A stretch of 64,000 nucleotides of DNA, taken from Cotesia glomerata (taxonomy: Eukaryota > Arthropoda > Insecta > Hymenoptera > Braconidae). Positions 24,340 through 35,763 of this stretch are shown here, piece after piece. The notes below the pieces were generated by a model. That model did no database searches, was not told the origin of the DNA, and saw nothing but the letters and a program-made list of their open reading frames with translations. The translations under genes were made by a program, and so were the position numbers. The stretch lies in assembly GCF_020080835.1 (NCBI RefSeq), contig NC_058158.1, positions 25,438,305 through 25,502,304 of the forward strand. Direction: 5' to 3'. Numbering within the stretch: the stretch's first letter is position 1; each line of letters begins with the position of its first letter.

Positions 24340-25286
24340 AAAGAGGCAATGGACGATGTGTGTAGCTACCTTGACAGTCTTGGACTCGATCTTTCTGTTA
24401 AGAAAACCCAATTCTGTGTTTTTGACAAAAGGAATGGTAGACCTGGAAGATACTCCAACCCTAATTAACAGAGACGACCGGGTCAACCTTGTAGTCAGCT
24501 TCCGCGAAATTGACAAATACAGGCATTTGATTATGTCTTCCAACGGTCCTCTATGCAATAAGTTGAATGCTTGCTTATTTAAATATGGTATTGTACAGTC
24601 TCCATCTTGTAACTGCGGTGATGTGGATGAATCCCCGAGCCACATTTTATTTCAGTGTCCTTTGTATGATGATCAAAGAGTCGAGTTTATAAAAGTATTA
24701 ACCGCATTGTTAGGCCATGCCCCTTACAGCGCAGAATTTATTTTAGGAAACTTGAGCCAGGGAGTTTTGAATTGCTTGTGCAAATTTCTGACGTCTATTA
24801 AAAGATTTATATAATGAATTGCTTATAAATCGTCAATGATTATCTGTTTAAGTACATTTGTATAGAAAGAGTGTTTTTATGTAAATTTTACTACTTATTT
24901 ATGTTTAGTTACAAACTGTAATGAATACTATTTTTAATTTTGAATTTCATAGTTAAGTCCTAAATTAAGACTAATTGAAATATGTAATAAACTGTACTTA
25001 TATGATATTGTGATTATGCTACTTAGCTAGTTTGCGCAATGTTTTAACATAAAAATGTTAAATTTAATCTTATTAGTAAATTTAAAATATTTAAAAGTGA
25101 ACATACTGTGATAATCTATTTATCTAGTTTACCCACGGATATTTCTATTTAAATTTATTATATGTACAGACACAATGATTATGTATAATTTAAACCTCTA
25201 ATATGTAAACCTTGGCTACATTGGTTTAAACCAACGCCTTGTACTTTATACTAATTTTAATAAAAAAAAAAAAAAAAAAAAAAAAA

Positions 25287-26020
25287 ACATCGGTTCACCT
25301 ACCTCGATTACTCCCTTTGCTCTTCATATTTTAGAGATAAACTTACCTAAAAGGTTAAAATGTGGACAAGCCTTCTTTTTTTCCAGGGATCGGGACTTCA
25401 AAGATCTTCTTTGAGAGTGGGACCTTAATCTCTTCGAACGAGGCTCGTAGTATAATTACGATCAAACTTCGCACGCCTTCAGCGTGCCCGTTTAATCGTT
25501 AAATTATACTACGAGTCTCGTTCTCGAGATTAATAGTAAAATTAATAATTTTATAACCATATAGCGGTTTAGAGACTTGACCAAATTTTTTTTTTTTTTT
25601 TTTTTTAATATTAGTATATTATTTATTACTTAGGCTTGTTCATACAGAGTATTTTTATTACTTAACCTAACGAAACTCTTGCAAAGCTTTGATTGTCAGC
25701 CGATATTGGCCTATTGTATAGGTAGACCCGAGCAAACATCTCTGATCCTTTAGACCAACCTGCAGTCTTTCTTATCGACTCCAAATTGATACCTTTGATA
25801 TAAGCCCCTGACGTTGCTGCATGTCGAGTAGAATGTCCCGAAAAAACTGTAGTGTCTTGTGACGCGCCTCTTCATTTTATATAAATTTAATATTAATTCG
25901 TTAATTTAATAATTATTTAATATATAGTAAGACCGAAATAAAAATAAAATTCTCTAGTACATTTTTATGAGCGCGAGAGAGAAGACAGCCGCGTGCAGCC
26001 TACTTGGGAAAAGAAAGAGA
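25287..26020. other. Non-coding interval with complex hairpin
   Basis: This continues the target of the LINE. At 25,439-25,520 there is an 82-nt nested hairpin (see separate entry). GAGATTAATAGTAAAATTAA at 25,528 repeats the block at 20,113. No coding sequence is seen. Confidence 0.5.
25439..25520. repeat. 82-nt nested hairpin
   Basis: The outer arms 25,439-25,457 and 25,502-25,520 (CGAGGCTCGTAGTATAATT, one G:T-type difference) enclose a second stem and a tip hairpin GCACGC-CTTCA-GCGTGC. The pairing is nearly continuous, as in a precursor hairpin or palindromic TE end. Confidence 0.6.
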
Positions 26021-26723
26021 CTATATAAGAGTCGGGTAGTTTCTGAGTCGGGGTCTTTATGGCCGATGGTGCTGTGAGCGCAGCAGCAACTTGTATAGTA
26101 TAATCAGACAATAGTATATGAAATATATAGTAAAATACAATTCAAATATTTTTATTTGTAAAATTATTAAAATAAATAAATCAAATGATAAATCGTTATT
26201 TTAATTGCTTATATATTTATTTCAATCATAATTAAGATAGTTATAAGTAAAAAACATGAATATTTCACTTATCCTGGGTACAACTGTAATTTCTCAAATA
26301 CAGTTTATATGTAAAACTGAATCATCGGCTTATAAGCACTGATTACCGGTGCGGCTAGAGTGTTATCTTTTGCGCCCGTGCAAACTGGGTTCTAATCTCT
26401 TGACGATATTTTTTTTTTTTTTTTTTTTAATTACTTCACATTTTATTTAATTAAATAAATAGAAAATTTCTAATAATTTTAATGAACATTTATTTTTATT
26501 AAAAATTTAAACGGTAAATATTAAAGTTTTATCTTTTTAATGTTAGATAAATTATTTTTTTTTTTACATTTTGATAATAATTTTTTTTTTTTCAATATAA
26601 TAAATCTCATAGTAGTAACAATTATAATAATAATGATATGTATATAGATTTATATATAATTATAATCAACTACTAATAATATTAATCACAATAATCAACA
26701 ATTTAAAGAAAAATGACTAATAT

Positions 26724-29700
26724 TTAATTTTCATCGGCATCTCGGAGGGAAACCTTTTTACTTTTTTGATGTTTTTTCCAGGCTTGATGAAAAATGTAAT
26801 TAGCCTTCTTTAAATTGTCGGTTTTACCTGACAGATGATTATTTACTGCTGCACACCAATCATCAATAAAACGTCGAATAATAATTCCAATGACTCTAGC
26901 ATGAACTTCTTTGTAATGTTCCGTACATAACCAGAACTGATCAATTTTGCCATTATCAAAGTGTTCCTGAAGTAAAGCTTTTAAATTTTCACTGAGCTTT
27001 TTTTGGTAGCAGCATAAAACTATACGCTCGTTAAGGACCGAAAGAGCTAGAGTATACATTTTATCAAAGGATGAGTCTGCAGACTGACCACCTTGACTTC
27101 GAACAAGAGACTCTGTGCAATCACCACAACCAACAACAATTTTCAATAATGTCTGCATTATTTCTTCGTTACGTGACAGATGCAGAATAATATTAGGAGA
27201 TTTAGAGTCATTTATTGAAACATGAGCATTGATTTTTACAGACGATTCTGTAAAAGAATCTTCTGTACATGCATCCTGTTCATCATTACTATCGGCAGAG
27301 TTCACGTCAAGTAAAAAATTGTTGAATGTGGAGATAACATCTCCAAAATCGATTTCTCGAGCATCACCAACAGAAGTAGATTCAGTGTTACCGTGACGAA
27401 TTTGAAATCTTCCAACTTTATCAATTAAAAAACTTCTCAAATGACGTGTAATCAGCTTGCAGGAAGGTTTTTTATTGCAGCTTCTTTGTCGTAACCATCC
27501 AAAAGTACTCTCCAGATCGTCCTGATTGAAATGCCTAGGAGAAAACTCTTTAAATCCATATTTTTTTAAAAGAGTGTGCAACTTTTGGAATCCCTCTACA
27601 TTTAGCTTCCAATTATCTAATGTAGGCACAATTTTTTTTTTTTTCATTTTTAGGATCCAAAAAGCTTAAATTAGTTAAAAAATGCTTGCTGTACGCCCAG
27701 AATTCATGATGTGGACTGTTATCATGAACATTACAGCGCAGCGGAGCAGTATCTTTTTCATGGGAAGGAGAAACATTCATGGAATCGAACAAATCATTAA
27801 AAAACCGTAAAATTTCTGCAGTAAATAATGCCTCTCGTTCTAATCTCTGCTCTCCTTCGGTTGTCATGATAGGATCTGAAAACAAGCAAGATAAAATAAA
27901 AATTATGATGAAACCACTGCTGTTTGTGACACATACAAGTGTGTCAATAGAATGTATACCTTTTATTAGTATAAGTAGGCCCATTGGGACTGACTATAGC
28001 CTAATGACATATAAGTATGTAATGGAATAAAAGTCTCCGTTCTTCATGATCAATAGCTTTGAAAAAAGAGGCGCATGCGCCAATAGTAGAAGAGATTTAA
28101 ACATGGATATGTGATTGGTAGAAATTTAAAACGTTAGTCCGTTTCACGCAAACTTGAATAAATACGTTATTTTTAAAAATGAAAACGGTGTAAAAAATAA
28201 ACCGAAACACAATATAGAAAATAAATTACCTGGAGAATCGATCAGAGTCTTAATTAAGTTGGAAGTAGTAACGCTATTGATTTGTGCAGCAGGAAAAACT
28301 CTCATTTTCCGTATTTTTTTTTCATAAATGTGTTCGTCTGTGAGTTTTGTCATTCTCGAGCCAGTTGTTCTATTTTTGTCAATTCGATAAGTCTTTTCAA
28401 TGTACTTCCATGATGCATGATAAAGACCTGGAGTAGTTTTATCGATGAACCGGAACAAATTAAAGAAATCCTGACTTGGGACAGGTTTATGATTATACTC
28501 CAATGTTTTAGTCAATAAATTATTCCGGGACCCTTTTGTGAGATGTGGGCTGTCAAACAATGGGATAATTTCATAGTCACGATAAAGGATAGTATCGGCT
28601 GAAAAAGACATATTATTTAGACGATTAGAGGTACTATAATAAATAATAGCAGTATGAAGGAAACAGATGAATTAAATAATTACCAGAATTTAATTTTTGC
28701 TTAAATCTTGAAGTATTCGATTGCACTAGCATATTCTTTATTGTTCTGACATTATTTGTGCCCTGATCACAAATCGTTGCAATAGGTATCAGTCCACTGT
28801 CAATAACTTTATCCAATACTAACTTCACAATCCGGGTCAAATCAGCTGGGCTAGTTTGGCCTTCACAAAAACCATGATAAATAGGTATGAATTGGCTGCA
28901 ATTTGCTGAGTGAATAGCTACCACAAGGACATGGTCAGCGAATTTAATCGTGCGTTTGTAACCATAATCTTCAAAACCAGCAATTTTATCATTCTGAGCA
29001 TCGTAATCTAAATGCGGAGCAGTCGCAGCTTCATCCCAAATCACTGTCACATACTTTTCAAGTGAAGATGACAAACGTTTACCTTCAGCTTGTAAATAAC
29101 GTGTTATAACTGAGCTTATTCCGGTATCAAAATTAATCTTATCACAAACTTTTTTGAGAGTTCCAGCGCTGGGTAATGAGAAGAGACCGCTAAGAAGTTT
29201 ATGAGCAGTTGGAGACCGTTCGTGAATAATTAGTGATAATAGTTTTTGTGACACTGTAAAACGCCTAGTCTATGAAAAAATATAAAAAAATTTTGTCAAC
29301 ATCAATTGAAACAAGCAATTTTTTTTAAAACAATCATCAAATCTAGTCATGTAAAAATTACCTTAAGACTTTTACCACTTTGTTGAAATTGCATTTCAAT
29401 AAAAATCTTTTGTACTGATGTTAGTAATTTTCCCGCAGTCATTAAACTTAATTTTTTTAAAGCAGTTACTTCTGTACATTTTTTTTTGTAACGCGCCTTG
29501 AGTGCTGTTTCTTTATTTTTTTGTTTCCGAAGAGCCATTTTTAGTCGATTTATTTCAGCCTGATAAGTTTTTTTTCTTCGAACTGATGTTAATGATTGAT
29601 TATCACACTTATCACTGAAGTTATTATTTTTATCAATTTGGCAGACCTATAAAATTATAATAAAAATAAGTATAAACATTTAATTCTTTGTCATATCTAA

Positions 29701-30245
29701 AATGTAGTGTTATTATTGCAATATTGAATAAAACTTACCAAAGTTGCATTAACAGTTGCTAAATTATTTTTATCACCGAGATTATCATGAAGACTATTGA
29801 CTACTACAAGGTCCCTAATTTTGTAGTTATCCATTTTAGCACTGGCATCAACACTAAATGAAGCTGGAACAGCGGCATCAAGGGGCAAAAAACTATCTTC
29901 ATGATCAACAGCAACAACACAAGAATTGTCATGATCGAGATGAAGATTTGTATCAAAATTTATAGCTTGAGCTGATGGGATTAGCGCTTGACTATCAACA
30001 TCAATATCTGGATAAGCATCCTCCTTTCAACATCTTCGATATCCCGAAATTTTTATCATAGAACTAGAAAAATGTTTGTGACAAAGAGGATACTTCCAAA
30101 GTAGATCTGATGAAATTTCATACATTTTTGGCACGCACTTAATCATCGCTCGCCATGTCAAAGCGCGAATTTCGTCCTTAGGAAAATAATGTTTTGGTAT
30201 GGATTTATCTGAGGAACATCCCAACACTGAACATTTATACCCCAT
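26724..30245 (-). pseudogene. P-element/THAP9-type transposase, five exons, nearly intact
   Basis: Exons inferred from GT-AG sites that keep phase: 30245-29739, 29646-29362, 29269-28684, 28598-28230, 27875-26724. Exon 1 starts with a THAP zinc finger (C-x4-C near the start, then LCHKHF). Exon 2 is a basic leucine-zipper-like coiled coil. Exon 3 holds the first catalytic Asp candidates (VIWDEAATAP, ATICDQGTNN). Exon 4 is the insertion domain. Exon 5 has the C-terminal acidic motif DDLESTFGWLRQRS. Two lesions are visible: an in-frame TGA at 30,029-30,027 just after the THAP domain, and a frame change at the 13-T run 27,632-27,644. Both are small, so the copy decayed recently or the run is miscalled. 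Confidence 0.85.
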
Positions 30246-30407
30246 TGAGGTGTTTTTTTTAACTTCCCGCTGAGAAAATTGAAAATTTTCAAAAATCGGG
30301 AAGTTATTGGTTTTACCCCGTTTTTCGAAAATCGAGTTTTCATCAGATCTCGACGTTTTGAGGTCCTAGGAAGCTTTCCTGACTATTCCTGCGAGGGTGT
30401 CACTATG

Positions 30408-30461
<54 letters not shown>

Positions 30462-30465
<4 letters not shown>

Positions 30466-32085
30466 TTGTAGGTGGGGGAATCCTTTTTACGGATTCTAGG
30501 CATAGCTGTTTGGCCTGGATATGTGGCGACTCGACGCAGCGTCATACTAACTCGACACTAACGCCCCTACCCACTAAACCCTAAACCCCTTTCTCTTCTA
30601 TCCTCTGATCCCCCATGGTACCGCCGTAAGGCATTTCTTCGCGAGGGGAGGAATTAGCTGCCGCTCTTCCTTCTGGTGGCTAAGATGTTTTTTATTTCTA
30701 TCTCCCTTCTAGTTTCTGTTTTCTGCTCTTTTTCTCTCGATGGACCGCAACTCTGTAAGCACTTCAGTGGCAAAGGTGCTCGTGGCGTTCCAGACAGCTT
30801 CTGATGACAGCATTTCTTCTACTATTGTCTCCGGTTGAATTCTCTTTTTTAGAATCTTCTCTAATTCATCGCGCTGTTGGTTAAAACGAGGACATGCAAA
30901 GATCACGTGCTCCACGTCTTCAGCGACACCTGGGCAGGATGGGCACTCCGGAGAATCGTCGTGCTTAAAGCGGTGAAGATAGGCTCGGAAGCAGCCGTGT
31001 CCTGACAACATCTGCGTAAGGTAGTAGTTAACCTCTCCATGACTCCGGTTCAGCCAGTCGTCGATCCTCGGTATAAGACGATACGTCCATCTTCCTTTTT
31101 CTGCAGCGTCCCACTGGAGCTGCCATCGGTCGAAGCTGTTTTGCCGTTCTTCAGTTCTGAGCTCTTCAGCGCTTAGTGTAGTTGACCTTTTACGATGATA
31201 AAGGTTCCGTCTTTCCTCAGCGAGGACTCTGAGAGGCAGAGTTCCGGAAATAACGCACACTGCTTCCTCGGATATTGTGCGGAAGGCGCTGGCGACTCTT
31301 AAGGCACACCGTCGGTATACTGGTCCAGCCTTCCTCCATGATTCTTGCATCTCGAGAGCGTTGGTCCAAATAGATATACCATATGTAAGCACCGATGTGA
31401 CTACAGATGATAACAGTACCCTTCTGCTCTGCTTTGGCCCTCCGATGTTCGGCATCAGTCGTGCTAGACTTGTTCCCACTGCTGACGCCTTGGCACTGAC
31501 GTGTTCTACCTGCTGCTTAAAGTTGAGTCGGGCATCAAGCATCACTCCTAAATATCGAATATAAGGTTGTGATGTGATTTCTTGTTCGGCGACTTTCAGC
31601 TTAATTGTCTCTACCACTTTCCTGCTGGTAATAAGCACTGCCTCAGTTTTGTGTTGCGCCAGTTGCAGGTTCACTGCGTCCATCCACCGGTTAACGCGCT
31701 CGAAAGTGAGATCGAACACATGGTTTATCTCGTCAAGATGTTTGGCAACGATCACTACGGCTACGTCGTCTGCATATGCTACGAGTTTGACGTTTCTTGG
31801 CAGAGTTAGTCTTAATAGGCCGTCATACATAATATTCCACAGGAGCGGGCCTAGAACTGAACCTTGTGGTACACCTCCAGAAATAGCATACTCCCTTGGA
31901 CCGTTCTTCGTGTCATACTTCAGGACCCTGTTTTCAAAGTAGCTTGCTACGATCTTAAGAAGGTATTCTGGTACATTCTTCTCTTGGAGGGCCTGCATGA
32001 TGCATTCCCAATTGGCGGAGTTGAAGGCATTTCTGATGTCTAGGGTCGCCACCAGGCAATACTTCTTCGTTCCACCCTTCCATCT

Positions 32086-32086
<1 letters not shown>
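30462..32086 (-). mobile_element. 5'-truncated R1-like LINE inserted in (AC)n
   Basis: On the minus strand the insert is preceded and followed by AC repeats, and its 3' end abuts the tract directly after a short A-run. Only the second half of ORF2 plus about 240 bp of 3' UTR is present. Microsatellite-specific insertion is known for some R1-clade elements (for example the Waldo and Mino groups). Assignment to that group is inference from the insertion site and from the RT/zinc-finger layout. Confidence 0.8.
30709..32052 (-). pseudogene. R1-like LINE reverse transcriptase, C-terminal half
   Basis: A 447-residue open frame without stops. It starts inside the RT palm (ATLDIRNAFNSANW) and has GGVPQGSVLGP and the catalytic YADDVAVV box. 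A long thumb/connection follows, and then a C-terminal Cys/His finger CPSCPGVAEDVEHVIFAC (C-x2-C-x7-H-x4-C). The endonuclease, ORF1 and the first RT blocks are absent by 5' truncation. The frame itself is uninterrupted, so the insertion is fairly young. Confidence 0.85.
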
Positions 32087-32122
<36 letters not shown>

Positions 32123-34502
32123 GTATGTAAACCTCTTATAACTTTTGAACGGTTGAACCGATTTCATCGCGGTTGGTGCCATTCGAAAGGGCTTCGCCAA
32201 ACTTAGATTTCATGTTAATTTGAACTGATTCGGACCGATAGATTTTGAGAAATTTGGAGAAATCTAAAAAAAAGTAAGAAAAAAAATTTTTTCTGAAGTG
32301 GTTTTTTTCGGGATAACTTTTGAACGGCTCAACCGATCGATTCCAAAAACTAATCAGCTCTCAACCTTAAAAAACCACGTCAATCGCCGCCAATCCGGTC
32401 AAAATCGGTTGATTCGTTCGAGAGATGTGCAAGAAAGAAAACCGAAAAAAGTGTTTTTTCAGAGTTACTCCGAAATTTCTAGTTTGACCAATTGAAACTT
32501 AGAAATTATTTATAAGGCTTAAAAAACTACGTAGAATGCCGCCAACCGCGTAAAAATTGGTTCATTCATTCAAAAGTTATTGCGGTATGAACATTCAAAA
32601 AATAGTGTTCTATGAAACTTCTATCAGACTTTTGAGCTCAAAGAGCTCAAAAGCATATAAAAGGTATCTTTTTGAGCTCGGAGAGCTTAAAACAACACAC
32701 AGATTGTACTTTTGAGATCGAAGAGCTCAAAAAAGCGGCCAGGTATTAACGGAATTAGCGGGAAGTTGCAGGGATGGCCTTTAGGGTCAACCGTTTTCCT
32801 AATTTTTTTTTTATGAAATTATCAGTAAAACAAATTTTTTTTACTATGTTCAGAAATTATAATTTTAGTATAAAAGATAGGTGGAACGTGACTATTAATG
32901 TGTATCCAATTAAAAACAAAAGACGGTTGGGTTGTCAATAGATCGATGTATTGAGTACCCATTAAAAAAAATATAAATATTCTTACACAGAAATAAATTA
33001 TTTAATAAAATTTTTAAAAATTATTTATTTGCTAATTGTTAACTTTTGTCTTTGTTTTGTTACATTAAAAAACTCTAGGCTTTTAATAATTAAATGACAA
33101 CAAAAAAATACATGACAAATTGGAGCGCCAAAATTTAAAATGACAATAAGATGTTTATATTTTATAGAAATCAAATTATTTATTAAATTAATTAAAATTT
33201 AACATAATTATATTAAAAAAAAAAAATTATTATCAAAATGTAGAAAAAAAAATAATTTATCTAACATTAAAAAGATAAAACTTTAATATTTGCCGTTTAA
33301 ATTTTTAATAAAAATAAATGTTCATTAAAATTATTAGAAATTTTCTATTTATTTAATTAAATAAAATGTGAAGTAATTAAAAAAAAAAAAAAAAAAAATA
33401 TCGTCAAGAGATTAGAACCCAGTTTGCACGGGCGCAAAAGATAACACTCTAGCCGCACCGGTAATCAGTGCTTATAAGCCGATGATTCAGTTTTACATAT
33501 AAACTGTATTTGAGAAATTACAGTTGTACCCAGGATAAGTGAAATATTCATGTTTTTTACTTATAACTATCTTAATTATGATTGAAATATATATATAAGC
33601 AATTAAAATAACGATTTATCATTTGATTTATTTATTTTAATAATTTTACAAATAAGAATATTGGAATTGTATTTTACTATATATTTCATATACTATTGTC
33701 TGATTATACTATACAAGTTGCTGCTGCGCTCACAGCACCATCGGCCCTAAAGACCCTGACTCAGAAACTATCCGACTATTATTTTATACATACGAGTGCG
33801 GACCCCCTGGTGGTACACGATCTCTCACTCTCGAAACGAGTATTGGGATAGTAGCTAGGCGGTTGTGGACACCTGGACTTGGAGGTACTCCTCGTCGGAA
33901 CACCTAGGGGTGATACGGCTGGGCGTCGGGGTACCTGACACAATCCCGGTGTCTCTACTTTGGTAACCAAGCTTCTCTTGGTTAATAGAGGGGGTTAGGG
34001 GGAGATTTAGATAGATTCGCGGTCGCGACGCGTTGTCCCCGTAGGCTACAGTAGAAGCACGGCTTGTCAAAAGTAGTATTATTGTATATATTGTAATTTC
34101 GAGGTTAGATTTAAGTAAACATGCGTACATTGTACAGTTGTATCTTGGTGTATTATAGTTATTTTCGATTATTATTAACATTTATCACATTATTATTAAT
34201 ATTTATCTTGTTATTATAAGTATTATATTACGTTTATTATTGATATAATAATTATCATTATTATCATTTTATTTTTATGGTTTATTAAATGAATAAATTC
34301 AATCTTATTTTTGAATTCTGTGTTATTATTTGCTTAATAATAGTTAGTATTAAATTATCTGTGTTGCGTGATCCTCATCCAGACCCTGGACCACGGCGAG
34401 CTCGAGCACGAGGAAGTCGTGCTAGCACACGACGAGGTGTTAAACCCTTCCGCAACGTCACAGGTAATTTTTGGCCCTTGAACTAAAGACGTGAAATAAA
34501 GA

Positions 34503-34533
34503 ACCTCAGATTAGAAGCGCGTTTGTCATCTGA
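34503..34533. promoter_or_regulatory. Stem-loop after AATAAA in Gypsy leader
   Basis: CCTCAGAT and ATCTGAGG form an 8-bp stem around a GC-containing loop, just after AATAAA at about 34,495. It could be a 3'-end-processing or packaging structure. No function is demonstrated. Confidence 0.35.
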
Positions 34534-34649
34534 GGCAGTTTTTTATTTTTTTTTAATATTAAAATTGAAATTTTTAAAAAGTAAATTATTTTTTATTTTA
34601 TCTGGGTTATTTAATTTTTTTTGCTGACAATATTATTATTAGAGCAAAA

Positions 34650-35663
34650 ATGAATTCAGATATTAATACGGGTGATACAAAAACCTCTTTCCTGTGGGCA
34701 CTTAGAAAAGCAGATATAATAGCCGAACTAGCGAAACGTAGTATCGAAGTCGATCCATCCGAAACCGTAGCCGAATTAAGATTAATTTTGCGTGACCATC
34801 TCGTGAGTTTAAGAAACGCGCAGGGCAGTAGAGCGAATAGTGTCGCGGATTTAGTTAATGACATAGATAACGCGGAAATCGTGGGTGACAGAGACGCAAA
34901 ACAGACAACAGATCCAAACGTAGTAATCGCACAGGAAACTGACCCAGATCAAAGTACACCGACTCTTAGAAGATCAAGCCGTATTGATACAAACTCGCAC
35001 ACAGTATCTGATAATTCCGAGGACTACTCTGAGACGGAAGAAATAGAAGAATTGCGTAGGTTAGAGAAAGACGTAAAAGAAAAGACCGCGCAATTACAAG
35101 AAGAAAAGAGAGAAGAAGCAGAAGTACGTCGAGAAACTGAGGACAGATTGCGTGCGGAGTTTGAAAAGCAACAACGGTTAAAACAGAAACAAGAGATACG
35201 GTTAGCAAGAGAGAAACAGATCGCAGAACTGAGAGAAAAACTAACAAGCCTTTCAGACAGACAGAGTGTGAGAGACGAATCGCGAGAAATATTGACAGAT
35301 AATTCCACCGAATTAAGATCCTTAATTAGTCAAGAACTATGGAAATTTATTCAAGCTCACGGTTTATACACTAATTTTGAACCAATACAACAAACAGCAA
35401 CGGTAACAGACGGGCGTGAGGTATCTTGTGTGGGTATTGTAAATGTAAAGCTAAGAGTAAAAGATAGAGATAGAAAGTTACCTTTCTTTATCATGCCAGA
35501 CTTTTATGGAGATATGCTATTTGGAGTCGATAATTTGGGTACGCTGAATTTTAGTATCAAATTAGACCCAGAGACCGGGAAGATGAGACACGCGATCAGT
35601 ATGTGCACGGTTGTAGACGCGGTAACAAAAGCAAAGATGGAAATCGAGAGAGAATTTATTTAA
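34650..35663 (+). pseudogene. Gypsy gag-protease remnant
   Basis: A 337-residue frame. Residues 1-65 look like a gag N-terminus (a short SAP-like helical segment followed by acidic text). Residues ~125-210 form a highly charged coiled coil. From residue ~225 (RSLISQELWKFI) to 300 it matches the C-terminal half of a retroviral-type aspartyl protease, ending with the flap/IMPDFYGDMLFG region. The catalytic Asp-Thr/Ser-Gly is missing, as are capsid and zinc knuckles. An internal deletion therefore fused gag to protease near codon 220. It ends at TAA, and pol continues in a different frame. Confidence 0.7.
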
Positions 35664-35763
35664 CGCAGAGATAGAAGGACCGATCACATTAACTGAACAT
35701 GTAATTAAAGTAAAACCTGGAATCGACCCAATAAAATTTCGATACTCACCAAAGAATCCCGCG

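Larger units (their letters stand above)
21829..24814 (+). pseudogene. LINE ORF2 (endonuclease + reverse transcriptase), broken
   Basis: The endonuclease part (21,829-22,452) has NIAQWNARSIKPKLNE, SETWL, CYRPP and GGDFNAHH, the APE-type signature. An in-frame TGA at 22,450 separates it from the RT (22,474-23,943), which has LDIKAAYDNV, GLPQGSVLSP and the YADD box just before a MITE breaks the frame (23,934-24,339). About 40 codons continue after the MITE. Then most of the thumb is missing, and a different frame gives the C-terminal Cys/His finger (CNCGDVDESPSHILFQC, about 24,607-24,659). The gene is dead. Confidence 0.85.
20208..25287 (+). mobile_element. Non-LTR retrotransposon (Jockey/I-like), decayed
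   Basis: It lies between two copies of AAAAACATCGGT (20,196-20,207 and the end of the A-run, to 25,294) and terminates in a poly(A) of about 26 nt. ORF1 with zinc knuckles is followed by ORF2 with an APE endonuclease and reverse transcriptase. The unoccupied target exists in inverted orientation at about 40,440-40,565, where the two flanks are contiguous. ORF1 has frameshifts and a stop, ORF2 has an in-frame stop, a 406-bp MITE interrupts the RT, and the region after the RT palm is largely deleted. Clade assignment is tentative. Confidence 0.85.
30261..32767. repeat. AACTTCCCGC repeat, inverted copy split by a LINE in its microsatellite
   Basis: AACTTCCCGC at 30,261 and GCGGGAAGTT at 32,758-32,767 bound a copy inverted relative to 18,321-19,158. 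Its (GT)n tract is divided: about 30,412-30,461 on one side and 32,087-32,120 on the other. Between them is the LINE at 30,462-32,086. The remaining flanks align with the uninterrupted copies, including GAGCTC-rich text around 32,630-32,735. The repeat sits inside the P-element. Confidence 0.75.
26022..33787 (-). mobile_element. P-element-like transposon with ~0.58-kb inverted repeats
   Basis: The left arm (about 26,022-26,605) is the reverse complement, with few differences, of the right arm (about 33,208-33,787), and it flanks a THAP-type transposase gene on the minus strand. Both arms contain a tRNA-like fragment with GGTTCTAATCTC followed by a run of about 20 T/A, so this insert predates formation of the inverted repeat. 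The right side was later invaded by an AACTTCCCGC repeat carrying a LINE. The outer boundary at the right adjoins Gypsy-derived sequence, and I could not find an 8-bp target duplication. Confidence 0.75.

Noticed and set aside
26330..26412. tRNA gene in the P-element arm
   Set aside because: Only a B-box-like GGTTCTAATCTC and fragmentary arms; the same degraded sequence occurs in both arms as part of the repeat.
34289..34486. 65-codon frame with hydrophobic N-terminus and a GT donor, possible leader exon of a spliced env-like mRNA
   Set aside because: A plausible donor (CAG-GTAATT) and an acceptor near 38,355 exist, but the joined frame stops almost at once, so no envelope protein results.
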